Source: Streptomyces sp. NBC_00353
Lineage (GTDB): Bacteria > Actinomycetota > Actinomycetes > Streptomycetales > Streptomycetaceae
Length of the DNA: 64,000 nt
NCBI RefSeq assembly: GCF_036108815.1
Contig: NZ_CP107985.1
Location: 2,108,001-2,172,000 of the forward strand
Reading direction: 5' to 3'
Made by a program: the position numbers and the translations under genes
The notes under the pieces: generated by a model
What the model saw: the letters and a program-made list of their open reading frames with translations, nothing else
What the model was told of the DNA's origin: nothing
Databases searched by the model: none
In this document: positions 35,493 to 43,993 of the stretch, piece by piece
How the letters are laid out: the number at the start of each line of letters is the position of its first letter
Numbering within the stretch: the first letter of the stretch is position 1

Positions 35493-35524
35493 CGGTGCCC
35501 CGAGGCTTCGGCCTCGGGGCACCG
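35493..35524 (+). terminator. terminator after collagen-like gene
   Basis: A perfect 14-base stem (CGGTGCCCCGAGGC and its complement) closed by a TTCG tetraloop, 57 bases after the stop. Confidence 0.85.
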
Positions 35525-35595
35525 TCCGCGTTTCCGATCAGGAAGCAGCTCGGCCATCGGTACAACTCGCGGTCCGGGGCTCACCTTTGTCATGA

Positions 35596-35825
35596 ACAAC
35601 GGCTCCGGACGACGGCGCCGAGCCTGCCGAGGCGGCGGCCACAATCTTGAGCGGCGCCGGCGTCCGGCATCTCGCGCGGGCCTGCGGGGACAGCCCCGCT
35701 GCCCTGCTGCACATTTCCACCGATTACGTGTTCCCGGATGACGCCCGTCAGCCGGACCCCGACCACGCGCCGCCCGGTCCCGTCAACGCGTACGGACGAG
35801 ACAAGCCGGCGAGGGTCGGGCAGTC
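35596..35825 (+). pseudogene. rmlD: relic of dTDP-4-dehydrorhamnose reductase (rmlD)
   Basis: The frame through 35596-35825 has no start codon in the right place and encodes only the middle of RmlD: DDGAEPAEAA, then GAGVRHLARACG, LLHISTDYVFPDD and GPVNAYGRDKPA. In RmlD these correspond to the VDxAE segment, the helix leading to the STDYVF motif, and YGxxK with the catalytic Tyr and Lys. The N-terminal nucleotide-binding part and the whole C-terminal half are missing, and a stop precedes the segment at 35593. It is a dead fragment of a rhamnose biosynthesis gene. Confidence 0.75.
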
Positions 35826-35895
35826 GTCGATCTACTGCCGCACACCGGCCCCCCGTGTCGGCTGCCACGAATCTGCCGTGCCCTCGACTCGACCG

Positions 35896-35944
35896 GAAAG
35901 GAGGCGCCCCGCGGAGCTGTCAGCTCCGCGGGGCGCCTCCTTTC
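35896..35944. terminator. very strong hairpin terminator
   Basis: A perfect stem of 23 bases around a 3-base loop, starting 21 bases beyond the stop of the minus-strand glycosyltransferase gene. It also closes the rmlD relic on the plus strand. Confidence 0.85.
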
Positions 35945-35964
35945 GGGACAGGTCCTGGACTGCC

Positions 35965-37239
35965 CTAGACCAGCAGTGGTCCGCCGCAACGTGCGGCGCC
36001 GTCCTTCACCGCGATGAGGTTCGCCACGACGTAGGAGATGTTGTTCCTGGAGTGCCAGTCGGTCGGGTAGTAGGTGACCAGCCGTGAATTCTGGAACCGG
36101 GCCTCGATCTCGGGCACGAAGGTCCGGTACTGGTTGTCCGTGTAGTACCAGAAGGAGTTCTCGTTGTAGAAGGCGACGTGTGTCGGATCCTGGTACGCGC
36201 CGCGGCCGTCGGAGCTCGGCGTCATGGTGAGGAGCATGCCCCCGGGAGCCAGCAGCCGGTACAGCTCGTTGATCAGCGGCACCTTCGCGGGCACATGCTC
36301 GAGGAAGTCCACCGCCCGCAGCAGGCCGACGGAGCCGTCGGGCAGGTCCAGTTTCCCTGGCAGGGTCGCGACGATGTCGACCCCCTCTCCCGGATGCTGG
36401 TCCACGCCCAGATAGCCGGGCGGCTTCCGGTGGGCTGCGCCGAGGTCCAGCGCGAACAGTCCGCGGCGCCGGGTCCAGGCCAGGGCGTTGGCCTCGACGT
36501 ACTTGTCGTACAGGGCGACCGTCTCACGCTGGATGTGTGCGTTGATCTCCGGATCACGCTGCGTGTTCGCGGGGTGGATCCGCTGCAGGTACAGGCAGCG
36601 AGGGATGTGGTGGAAGTCGCCGGCCTGGAAGAGACGGCACATCAGGTCCTGGTCGTCCAGGACCGTACGGGTGGCGTCGTATCCACCGACCTTCTCGTAG
36701 ATATCCTTGCGGAACGCCCGTACGTGGTTGGGCGCGTACCAGATGTACGAGACGTTGTGCGGCGTCGGAGCCATGGACAGAGCCTGCAGTAGCCGACGGC
36801 CGTCGACGTTCACATCCTCGTACTGCCAGCCGTGCTCCTTGTTGAAGCGGCTCTCGTCCCGGCCCCCGTCCTGGGTGATCTGTGCGGTGTTGCTGTACAC
36901 GAAAACGGCCTCGGGATTGGCGTCGAACGCCTCGGCGAGCTCCGCCAGGCATCCCTTCGCCAGCAGATCGTCGTGGTCGAGTTCCACGAGGATCTCCCCG
37001 CGCGCCAGTTCACAGGCCCTTCGCTTGGCGGCCCCGACGCCGTGGACATCGTCCGCGATCTCCACACGGACACGCTCGTCGGGCTGCTCCGGCCTCCACC
37101 GGGCGCCGTTGTTGAGCAGGACGATCCACTCCCAGTCCGAACAGGTCTGTGCCTGCAAGGTGGTCAGGCACTCATCGAGGAATCGCGGCCTGTGACTGGG
37201 GGTGAAGACGGAGAACCTCGGTGTCGCAGTCGACGTCAT
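35965..37239 (-). CDS. glycosyltransferase family 2 / SAM methyltransferase fusion
   Basis: A 424-residue two-domain protein. Residues 1-250 are a GT-A fold transferase: FSVFTPSHRPRFLDECLTTLQAQ, the metal/nucleotide-sugar motif ELDHDD (86-91) and the acceptor segment VLDDQDLMCRLFQAG. Residues 262-424 look like a class I methyltransferase core: ALDLGAAHRKPPGYLGVDQ, LRAVDFLEHV (308-316) and LAPGGMLLTMTPS. No signal or membrane segment is seen, so it acts on the cytoplasmic side. It is coupled by ATGA to an upstream TPR gene. It could add and methylate a sugar on a surface glycan or protein; the acceptor may be the neighbouring collagen-like protein, but that is inference. Confidence 0.85.
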   Translation of the reverse strand: MTSTATPRFSVFTPSHRPRFLDECLTTLQAQTCSDWEWIVLLNNGARWRPEQPDERVRVEIADDVHGVGAAKRRACELARGEILVELDHDDLLAKGCLAELAEAFDANPEAVFVYSNTAQITQDGGRDESRFNKEHGWQYEDVNVDGRRLLQALSMAPTPHNVSYIWYAPNHVRAFRKDIYEKVGGYDATRTVLDDQDLMCRLFQAGDFHHIPRCLYLQRIHPANTQRDPEINAHIQRETVALYDKYVEANALAWTRRRGLFALDLGAAHRKPPGYLGVDQHPGEGVDIVATLPGKLDLPDGSVGLLRAVDFLEHVPAKVPLINELYRLLAPGGMLLTMTPSSDGRGAYQDPTHVAFYNENSFWYYTDNQYRTFVPEIEARFQNSRLVTYYPTDWHSRNNISYVVANLIAVKDGAARCGGPLLV

Positions 37240-37862
37240 TCGGTAGTACCTGCTTGGCTAGTTGACGGTGATGGGCTTGCGGAATCCTGGAAGGGTTCCG
37301 GCACGAGAGAAAGCAGTTTGGGGTCGACCGCAACGGCGCGGCCGAATGCGTCCTGGGCCTCGTCGTCGCGGCCTTTCTTCGCCAGAACCTGCCCCAGGTG
37401 CAGGTAGGCCGTGGAGGCCTTCGAGTTGTGGGCGACGACACGCTTCAGGAGACTGATGGCGCGGTCGGGCTCGCTGGACTTGAGCAATAGCGCCTCATTG
37501 AAAAGGGCGGAGTCGAACGATGGATCGATCTTCAACGCCTTGTCATAGGCCGCGCGGGCATCAGCCTTCTTGCCGTCCCGCTGCGCGATGACACCCAGGT
37601 TGTACCAGGCGATTTTGTTGTGCGGATCCAGGGCCACCACCCGCTTGAAGGTGGTGGTCGCCCCGGAGAAATCCTGGTACTGCGACTGCATAAGGCCGGC
37701 GCTCAGAAGCGTCTGCGCCTCCGAGGCGGCCGATTTGGCCTCGGATTCCGAGGTGGCGGCCGGCTGGGACAGAATCGCCCAGACTGCTGCCCCGGTGGCA
37801 ACCACGGCCGTTGCGGCGAGTCCTGTCCACAATCGCCTACGTTTCACTTGGTCACATCTCAT
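37236..37862 (-). CDS. membrane-anchored TPR protein
   Basis: A 208-residue protein. A basic N-terminus (VKRRR) precedes one membrane segment (LWTGLAATAVVATGAAVWAIL), then a small linker and three to four tetratricopeptide repeats (AWYNLGVIAQRDGKKADARAAYDKALKIDP is a textbook unit; STAYLHLGQVLAKKGRDDEAQDAFGRAVAVDP is another). The start at 37862 gives a normal signal-anchor; the frame runs 38 codons further without one. Its stop overlaps the glycosyltransferase start. It probably scaffolds protein contacts at the membrane for that enzyme. Confidence 0.78.
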   Translation of the reverse strand: MRCDQVKRRRLWTGLAATAVVATGAAVWAILSQPAATSESEAKSAASEAQTLLSAGLMQSQYQDFSGATTTFKRVVALDPHNKIAWYNLGVIAQRDGKKADARAAYDKALKIDPSFDSALFNEALLLKSSEPDRAISLLKRVVAHNSKASTAYLHLGQVLAKKGRDDEAQDAFGRAVAVDPKLLSLVPEPFQDSASPSPSTSQAGTTE

Positions 37863-38467
37863 GGAGTCGGTGTGGGGTGGGATGGAATGGATCCGGCTGA
37901 TGCCGATCGACCGACTCGGGCGCCCTGAGGGCGGTGCCGAAGAGACCGGATTCCGAACCTCCTTCATTGTCACCAAAGTTACGAGGTGACCGTTATGGCG
38001 TCACGATTCGTCAGGGACTTAGGGCATACAGACCACCCGAACGTACGCATCCAGGGGCGCCATTCACTTGAAGTCGACGATGCGAATCCCGGGGTGACAC
38101 TGCATTCTTGAGCGGGCTCACCGGCAATTCGTCGGCTGACGAGGGTGGTCATCGCGGTCAAGAGTCTGATGATCTGCATGAGAAAGTCCCACTGCCACAC
38201 CCGGCGCAGCATTTTCCGCACGGTGAAGTCAGCCAGAGTCCCGGCGAGTTCATCGGCTCAGACGTCAACATCGTTCCATTTCGGAATGTGTGACAGTATC
38301 GGCGGCCCGTGGCGATCTCAGCCGACACTGATCTGACCGAGGTGCCGGCCGAACCGCTCGCCCCGCTGTCACGCTCGCCAAGTGATGGGCCACCCCGTCG
38401 CGCAGGCGCACGCGCCCAGTTCAGGCGTACGTATCACGCCACCCACGCCCTGCATGCCAATTCCGGC
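37863..38467. other. region with no clear gene, including the island's right part
   Basis: About 600 bases between the TPR gene start and the MFS gene. It should contain the TPR-glycosyltransferase promoter. An 80-codon minus-strand frame (37979-38221) has no ribosome site and no recognisable family. The base composition is less GC-rich than the flanks. Confidence 0.45.
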
Positions 38468-38485
38468 GTCACACACGACATGTGG
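38468..38485 (+). repeat. direct repeat, right copy
   Basis: The second copy of GTCACACACGACATGTGG. It overlaps the last codons and stop of the minus-strand MFS gene, encoding its unusual tail SPTCRV. Confidence 0.6.
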
Positions 38486-39641
38486 GCGAACCGATCACGC
38501 GGCGCGCCGGCAGGACAGCGACGATCAGCCCGGCCGCCGTGGCGGCGACGCCCGTGCCGGCCACCGCGGACCAGCCGCCGCCCACCCAGGCGACTGTTCC
38601 GACGAGCGAGCCGACCGCGATGCCGAGGAAGCGGAACGTGAAGTAGAGCGTGTTGAGGCGGTTGTGCAGAGCGGGATCGAGAGTGAACAGAGCGGTCTGA
38701 CAGGCGGCTTGGCTGCCCCAGACACCCACATCCAGGACGACCACACCGGCGATGAGCCACCCGAGCCCGGTGCCGCCGGGCAGGAGTACGAGCCAGCCCA
38801 CGGCGACCAGGCCGATCAGCGCGGCCAGGGCACCCCGATGCCCGAGGCGGTCGGCCAGCCGCCCGGCGTACGGAGAGGCGAGGGCGCTGGCCGCGGCGAC
38901 GAGTCCGAACAGCCCGATCACGGTCGGTCCGAGGCGGTAGTGCCCCTCCAGCAGAAAGGTCAGCGCGGTCCAGAACGCGCCGAACGCGATCCCGACCAGC
39001 ACACCGGAAAGCGTGATGCGGCGGACCAACGGGTGGGCGGCGAAGAGCCGCGGCAGCGAGGACAGGGTCGCCCGGTAGCCGATGTCCCCCGCGGCCGGGA
39101 CGTACGGCAGCGTCCGCCGAAGCACGAGCATCAGCAGCAGGGTCAGCGCAGCGGAGCACCCGTAGACGGGCCGCCATCCGACCAGTTCGCCCAGCGCCCC
39201 CGCGTAGGCGCGGGAGGCCAGCACCCCGACCAGCAGGCCGCCCTGTACGGTGCCGACGATCCGTCCCCGGCCCCCGCTCCCTGCCAGCGCGACGGCGAGC
39301 GGGGTGACGAGCTGCGGGACCGGGGAGAGCAGCCCGACGGCGAAGCTCGACACGATCAGCGCGCACACGCCGGTCGACACTGCGCAGCCGGCGAGCGCGA
39401 GCGCGGACGCCGTACCGAGGCCGAGGATCAGCCGCCGCCGGTCCCGGCTGTCGCCGGCGGGCACGAGCAGGAGGATTCCTGCCGCGTAGCCGAGCTGGGT
39501 CGCGGTGGGTACGGCCCCGAGTGCGTCGGGCGCGACGCCGAACGACGCGGCAACGGCCCCCAGCAGCGGCTGGTTGAGATAGACGTTTGCCGCAGTGACG
39601 GCACTGGTGGTGGCGAGCAGGACGGTCAGCTTCTGGATCAC
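38469..39641 (-). CDS. MFS transporter
   Basis: A 390-residue, 12-segment major facilitator. Signatures are AANVYLNQPLLGAVAASFGV in segment 1, the loop 2-3 motif PAGDSRDRRRLI, and the repeated ASPYAGRLADRLGHR in the second half. It resembles the YgaY-type efflux proteins. It is divergent from an AraC regulator, 73 bases apart, which likely controls it. The C-terminus ends inside a direct repeat shared with 32152, so its last residues may have been replaced. Confidence 0.88.
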   Translation of the reverse strand: MIQKLTVLLATTSAVTAANVYLNQPLLGAVAASFGVAPDALGAVPTATQLGYAAGILLLVPAGDSRDRRRLILGLGTASALALAGCAVSTGVCALIVSSFAVGLLSPVPQLVTPLAVALAGSGGRGRIVGTVQGGLLVGVLASRAYAGALGELVGWRPVYGCSAALTLLLMLVLRRTLPYVPAAGDIGYRATLSSLPRLFAAHPLVRRITLSGVLVGIAFGAFWTALTFLLEGHYRLGPTVIGLFGLVAAASALASPYAGRLADRLGHRGALAALIGLVAVGWLVLLPGGTGLGWLIAGVVVLDVGVWGSQAACQTALFTLDPALHNRLNTLYFTFRFLGIAVGSLVGTVAWVGGGWSAVAGTGVAATAAGLIVAVLPARRVIGSPTCRV

Positions 39642-39714
39642 ATGCGCCGACGCTAGGCCGACCCCGTACTGGCATACTTTCGCCGGAGTGCCAACACCTG
39701 TCGAGAGTGCGCCA

Positions 39715-40521
39715 ATGTACGGGAAGAGCGAGCAGCGCGACGACTACCAGGACGTGCCGAGGCCGGTCGCCGCGATGGCGCGCGATCTGCCGGACGGGCA
39801 TCACATCCCGCCGCACGAACACCGGCGGGCGCAGCTGATCTACGGCACGACGGGTGCCATCACGGTCGTCACCGACCATGGCGCCTGGGTGGTTCCCGCC
39901 ACCCGGGGCGTCTGGCTCCCGGCCGGCCTCACCCATGCGATGACGTGCGCGGGCGCGGTCGCCATGCGCACGCTCTACATCGAGCCCCAGCCGGACTGGC
40001 GGCTGCCCGCCGACCCCACGGTCGTCTCGGTGTCCCCGCTGCTGCGTGAACTCATCGACGAGGCGACGCGGCTGCCCGTGAAGTACGAGCGCACGGGCCG
40101 GGACGGCAAGATCATGGAACTGCTGCTCCTGCTGCTCGCACCGCGCCCGGTTCCCGCGCTGCATCTTCCCGCCTCCGCCGATCCCCAGCTGCTCGGACTG
40201 TGCGAGGCGATCCGGCAGGCGCCGGGCCGGCCGTGGACGACGTCACTGGCCGCGGCATACACGCACATGAGCCCGCGGAGTCTGCAGCGGAGGTTCACCG
40301 CGGCGACCGGTCTGAGCCTGGCCCGCTGGGTGCAGCAGGCCAGGCTCGTCCATGCGGTGACGCTGCTCGCCAGGAACACCCCGGTCACCGCTGTCGCCAC
40401 CGGTCTCGGCTACGCGACACCCAGTGCGTTCACGGCGATGTTCCGCCGCGCGCTGGGAACGACCCCTTCGGCATACTTCGCCGACGAGGAAGAAGCCCAC
40501 CGGCAAGTGGGGCCTCAGTAG
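39715..40521 (+). CDS. AraC-family regulator
   Basis: A 268-residue regulator with an N-terminal cupin-type sensor (HIPPHEHRRAQLIYGTTGAI, WVVPATRGVWLPAG) and a C-terminal AraC DNA-binding domain (YTHMSPRSLQRRFTAATGLSLARWVQQARL and ATGLGYATPSAFTAMFRRALGTTPSAYF). It is divergent from the MFS transporter and probably activates or represses it. A GTG at 39688 could extend the start. Its tail overlaps the converging LD-carboxypeptidase gene by 7 bases. Confidence 0.9.
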   Translation: MYGKSEQRDDYQDVPRPVAAMARDLPDGHHIPPHEHRRAQLIYGTTGAITVVTDHGAWVVPATRGVWLPAGLTHAMTCAGAVAMRTLYIEPQPDWRLPADPTVVSVSPLLRELIDEATRLPVKYERTGRDGKIMELLLLLLAPRPVPALHLPASADPQLLGLCEAIRQAPGRPWTTSLAAAYTHMSPRSLQRRFTAATGLSLARWVQQARLVHAVTLLARNTPVTAVATGLGYATPSAFTAMFRRALGTTPSAYFADEEEAHRQVGPQ

Positions 40522-41558
40522 GTCACGACGATACGGCGGGCGGGTCCGTCGACCCGGATGTTCCCGCCGTACGGGATCACCATCTGCGGGTCCGTGTGGC
40601 CGAGGTCGACATCGAGGACGGCCATCGTGTCGGGGGCGTACTCGCTCAACGCGCGCAGAACGGCCTGCCGTTGCTCCGCACGGAACCGGTCTCCCTCCTC
40701 GGCGTCGAGCGGCTGTGCGAACGACCAGCACTTCGCCCGCCCCATGATCAGCACGGGGAACTGCTGCAGGAGCCCACGCTCCCCCATGCTCCGCAGGATC
40801 CGGTAGACCTCGTCGGCAGAGGGCATCTCCTCGGACGTCTCCAGGAAGAGCACGCTGCCTGCGTAGTCGCGGACCGGCCGGATCTCGCGGTCGGCCATGA
40901 GCAGCCACGCCAGGATCTCCAGGTTGCCTCCCCAGCCGGGTCCTTCGACGACCCGGTCGGCGTTGTGCCAGATCCAGCCGTCGGCGGGTCGCATCTCGGG
41001 CTCGGAGTCGAAGGTCCGGGGGTCCTCCCAGCGGCGGTTGACGTGGTCGGTCTCCTTGGCGGGAGTCAATTCGTAGGTGCCATGGGTGAAGAGGGCCGCT
41101 CGCAAGGAGTCGGCGGTCAGCGGGTGCATCGCACCGGGGCGTCCGAGTTCGACCATCACCGACCCGCCGTGGTAGCCCACGATGCCCAGGTTCCGGAGCA
41201 GGGCCAGCAGGTTGGTGTTGTCGCTGTATCCGAAGAACGGCTTGGGATTGGCGCGCAGGAGCTCGCGGTCCAGGTGTGGAAGGACGGTGATCTGGTCGTC
41301 ACCGCCGATGCTGGCGATCACCGCCTTGATCTCGGGGTCGGCGAATGCCGCGTGGATATCGGTGGCCCGCTCGGCCGGGGTCGACCCCATGGTCCGCGTC
41401 GTCGGATACTCCACCACTTCGAGCCCGAACTCGTCGCGGAGTCTGCGCAGCCCCAACTCGTAGGGCAGGGGCAGAATTCCGGGAAGTCCGGAGGACGGGG
41501 AGACGACGGCGATGCGGTCGCCGGGGCGGGGCTTGTCCGGGTAGCTGGGTGTCGTCAT
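40515..41558 (-). CDS. LD-carboxypeptidase / MccF-like peptidase (S66)
   Basis: A 347-residue serine peptidase of family S66. The nucleophile elbow is FFGYSDNTNLL with Ser112; SIGGDDQITVLPHLD and the C-terminal DVDLGHTDPQMVIPYGG, with the His of the triad, follow. Length and the EGPGWGGNLEIL loop are closer to MccF-type (peptidyl-adenylate/microcin-cleaving) members than to the peptidoglycan recycling LdcA, but the two cannot be separated safely. Cytoplasmic. Confidence 0.85.
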   Translation of the reverse strand: MTTPSYPDKPRPGDRIAVVSPSSGLPGILPLPYELGLRRLRDEFGLEVVEYPTTRTMGSTPAERATDIHAAFADPEIKAVIASIGGDDQITVLPHLDRELLRANPKPFFGYSDNTNLLALLRNLGIVGYHGGSVMVELGRPGAMHPLTADSLRAALFTHGTYELTPAKETDHVNRRWEDPRTFDSEPEMRPADGWIWHNADRVVEGPGWGGNLEILAWLLMADREIRPVRDYAGSVLFLETSEEMPSADEVYRILRSMGERGLLQQFPVLIMGRAKCWSFAQPLDAEEGDRFRAEQRQAVLRALSEYAPDTMAVLDVDLGHTDPQMVIPYGGNIRVDGPARRIVVTY

Positions 41559-41606
41559 CCGGCGAGCGTAGGACGGGCCCGTTTCCGGTGTCAGCCGGGT
41601 TTCGGC

Positions 41607-42389
41607 TCACTCGTCGAACGACCCGTGGCGGCCCGCACCGTCGCCGAACCGGTCGGCACCGGCCTGGGTCTCCCCCGCGGTCAGCGGAACCAGGCCGTGC
41701 CGGTACTCGGCCGCCAGGGCGTCCGGCTCGGAGAGGCCGTGCTGTTCGCGGACGGAGAGCCTGTCGTGACGCAGACAGAGCTGGGGGAACGCGGCGATCT
41801 CCCGGGCGAGTTGCTCCGCCGCGCGACGTGCTTCACCGGTCGGCACGAGCCGGTTGGCGAGCCCGATGTCGTAGGCCTCCGTTGCCGGGACCGGGCGGCC
41901 GGTGAGGATCAGGTCCATCGCACGGCTCTCACCGATCAGGCGGGGCAGCCGCACCGTGCCGCCGTCCACCAGGGGCACGCCCCAGCGCCGGCAGAAGACA
42001 CCGAAGACCGCGTCCTCCTCGGCGACCCGCAGATCGCACCAGACGGCGAGTTCCAGGCCGCCGGCCACGGCGTGTCCGGAGACCGCGGCGATGACCGGTT
42101 TGCTCAGCCGCATCCGGGTGGGCCCCATGGGCCCGTCGCCCTCGGCGTGGACTTTGTTGCCGCGTTCCGTGCCGATGCCCTTGAGGTCTGCTCCGGCGCA
42201 GAAGGTGCCGCCCTCGCCCCACAGCACGGCGACAGATGCGTTCGGGTCGGACTCGAACTTGCGAAAAGCATCGGCCAGTTGATCGGCGGTCGGCCCGTCG
42301 ACGGCATTGCGGACCTCGGGGCGGCTGAGAATCACCGTGAGGACGGGGCCGTCGCGCTCGATCCGTACGGCGGGGTGTTCGGTCGTCAC
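41607..42389 (-). CDS. enoyl-CoA hydratase/isomerase
   Basis: A 260-residue crotonase-fold protein. LSRPEVRNAVDGPTADQLADAF, GTFCAGADLKGIG (oxyanion hole) and KPVIAAVSGHAVAGGLELAVWCDLRVA are all characteristic. The residue usually Glu in the second oxyanion segment reads RRWGVPLVDGGTVRL. It begins at GTG 42389, overlapping the acyl-CoA ligase stop by GTGA, so the two are made together. Confidence 0.9.
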   Translation of the reverse strand: MTTEHPAVRIERDGPVLTVILSRPEVRNAVDGPTADQLADAFRKFESDPNASVAVLWGEGGTFCAGADLKGIGTERGNKVHAEGDGPMGPTRMRLSKPVIAAVSGHAVAGGLELAVWCDLRVAEEDAVFGVFCRRWGVPLVDGGTVRLPRLIGESRAMDLILTGRPVPATEAYDIGLANRLVPTGEARRAAEQLAREIAAFPQLCLRHDRLSVREQHGLSEPDALAAEYRHGLVPLTAGETQAGADRFGDGAGRHGSFDE

Positions 42390-43915
42390 TTTCCCTCCCA
42401 CAGGGGGTCGCGCAGGGCCCGGCGGAGGATCTTTCCGACCGGCGAGTACGGGATGGTCTCGACGAAGTGCACGGTCTTGGGCACCTTGTAGCCGGCCAGC
42501 CGCGCGCGCACATGATCGCGCAGGGCCGCTTCGGACACCATGGCCCCGGGCCGCAGCGTGACGAAGGCGGTGACGGCCTCGACCCAGGTGGCGTCGGGGG
42601 CACCGACAACGGCGCACTGCCCGACCGCGGGGTGGCTCGCGAGGGCGTCCTCGACCTCGCGCGGGTAGACGTTGTAGCCTCCCGTGATGATCATGTCGCT
42701 GCTGCGGTCGACGAGGTGAAGGTAGCCGCGGTCGTCGAAGCGTGCGAGATCCCTGGTGCGGATCCAGCCGTCGTCGGTGAGGCTCGCGGCGGTCAGCTCG
42801 GGCGCGTTGTAGTACCCGGCCATGGCGAACGGTGCCTTGACCCGGACCTCGCCGATCCCGCCCGGTGCGACCGGGGCGCCGTCCCCGTCGGTGAGGACGA
42901 GCCGCGCGTCGACCGCCGGGTGTCCGGCGGCGCCGAGCAGATCACCGCCCTCGGCATGGTCTTCCTTGTCGAGCACGGTCAGACACAGCGGCGCCTCGGT
43001 CTGTCCGAAGTACTGGACGAACTTGGGGCCCCAGGCGTCCAGTGCGTGCTCGATGAGGGGGCGCGGCATCGGGCTGGCCCCGTAGACGACGGTGTGCAGT
43101 CGGGCGAGGTCGGCGCGCTCGGCGCTCCCGTCGGCGAAGAGCATGCCGAGCATGGTGGGGACGAGGTTGACCGCGGTCACCCCGTAGCGGCCGATGGCCG
43201 CCAGGTACTCGTCCGGGTCGAAGCCGCCGAGGACGACGGAGGCGCCACCGCGTACCCAGTAGGGCAGTACGAAGGTGCCGCTGGCGTGGATGAGCGATGC
43301 GGCGTGCAGCATCACATCGTCCCGGCCGGGTGAGACGAGGTTGGACAGGATGTTCGCGGTGATCGCGGCATAGCCGGCCTGCGTGTGCTGCACGGCCTTG
43401 AGGGTTCCGGTGGTGCCGGATGTGTAGAGGATCAGGATCACGTCGTCCGCCGCCGCAGGCAGCATCGGGTCTGCGGGGCTCGCCTCGCGCATGGCCGACA
43501 GCAGGTCGAGGTGGCCGGCCGCGTCGGGGCTGCCGAGGCAGGCGAGCGCCGGCCCCGGTACGGCGGCGCCGAGTTCGAGCGCACGCTCGGCGAGTTCCGG
43601 CCCGTACACCAGCAGGGTCACACCGGTGTCCTGGAGCATGCGGGTGTGTTCGGCGGCGGAGAGGCGGCCGTTGAGGGGGACGCGGGCGGCCCCGGCCTTC
43701 AAGCAGGCGAAGTCGACGGAGATGGACCACAGCCCGTTGCCGAGGAGCAGCCCGACCCGGTCGCCAGGGCCGACGCCCAGTCCTGCGAGGACGTGGGCCA
43801 GGCGGTTGGCGGCCTCGTCGACCTCCGCATAGGTGAGGGAACGGTTTTCGAAATGCACGGCGGTACGTCCTGCGAAACGCGCGGCACCGCGGCGAACCAG
43901 GTCTACGGCAAGCAT
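42386..43915 (-). CDS. acyl-CoA synthetase / AMP-dependent ligase
   Basis: A 509-residue ANL-superfamily enzyme. ATP-binding motif ILYTSGTTGTLKAVQHT has Leu instead of the usual Pro after TTG; then YFGQTEAP (A5), YLHLVDRSSDMIITGGYNVYPREVED (A8) and SPVGKILRRALR with the catalytic Lys (A10). It activates a carboxylic acid to its CoA thioester for the following hydratase. The ATG at 43915 faces a divergent TetR gene, 78 bases away, with an inverted repeat between. Confidence 0.9.
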   Translation of the reverse strand: MLAVDLVRRGAARFAGRTAVHFENRSLTYAEVDEAANRLAHVLAGLGVGPGDRVGLLLGNGLWSISVDFACLKAGAARVPLNGRLSAAEHTRMLQDTGVTLLVYGPELAERALELGAAVPGPALACLGSPDAAGHLDLLSAMREASPADPMLPAAADDVILILYTSGTTGTLKAVQHTQAGYAAITANILSNLVSPGRDDVMLHAASLIHASGTFVLPYWVRGGASVVLGGFDPDEYLAAIGRYGVTAVNLVPTMLGMLFADGSAERADLARLHTVVYGASPMPRPLIEHALDAWGPKFVQYFGQTEAPLCLTVLDKEDHAEGGDLLGAAGHPAVDARLVLTDGDGAPVAPGGIGEVRVKAPFAMAGYYNAPELTAASLTDDGWIRTRDLARFDDRGYLHLVDRSSDMIITGGYNVYPREVEDALASHPAVGQCAVVGAPDATWVEAVTAFVTLRPGAMVSEAALRDHVRARLAGYKVPKTVHFVETIPYSPVGKILRRALRDPLWEGK

Positions 43916-43940
43916 GCGCCGGACGATAGACCCGTCACAT

Positions 43941-43958
43941 ACAGTCCGTCCAGACTGT
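43941..43958. promoter_or_regulatory. TetR-type operator between acyl-CoA ligase and TetR gene
   Basis: ACAGTC-N6-GACTGT, perfect 6-base arms, in the 78-base divergent promoter region. The likely operator of the TetR protein encoded at 43994. Confidence 0.65.
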
Positions 43959-43993
43959 TTGTTGGTTCCCTGTCCTGTCGTACGCTCGCTGCC

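Noticed and set aside
37979..38221. An 80-codon minus-strand frame (MRKMLRRVWQWDF...) that might be a transposase tail.
   Set aside because: Too short, with no DDE residues and no inverted repeats nearby.
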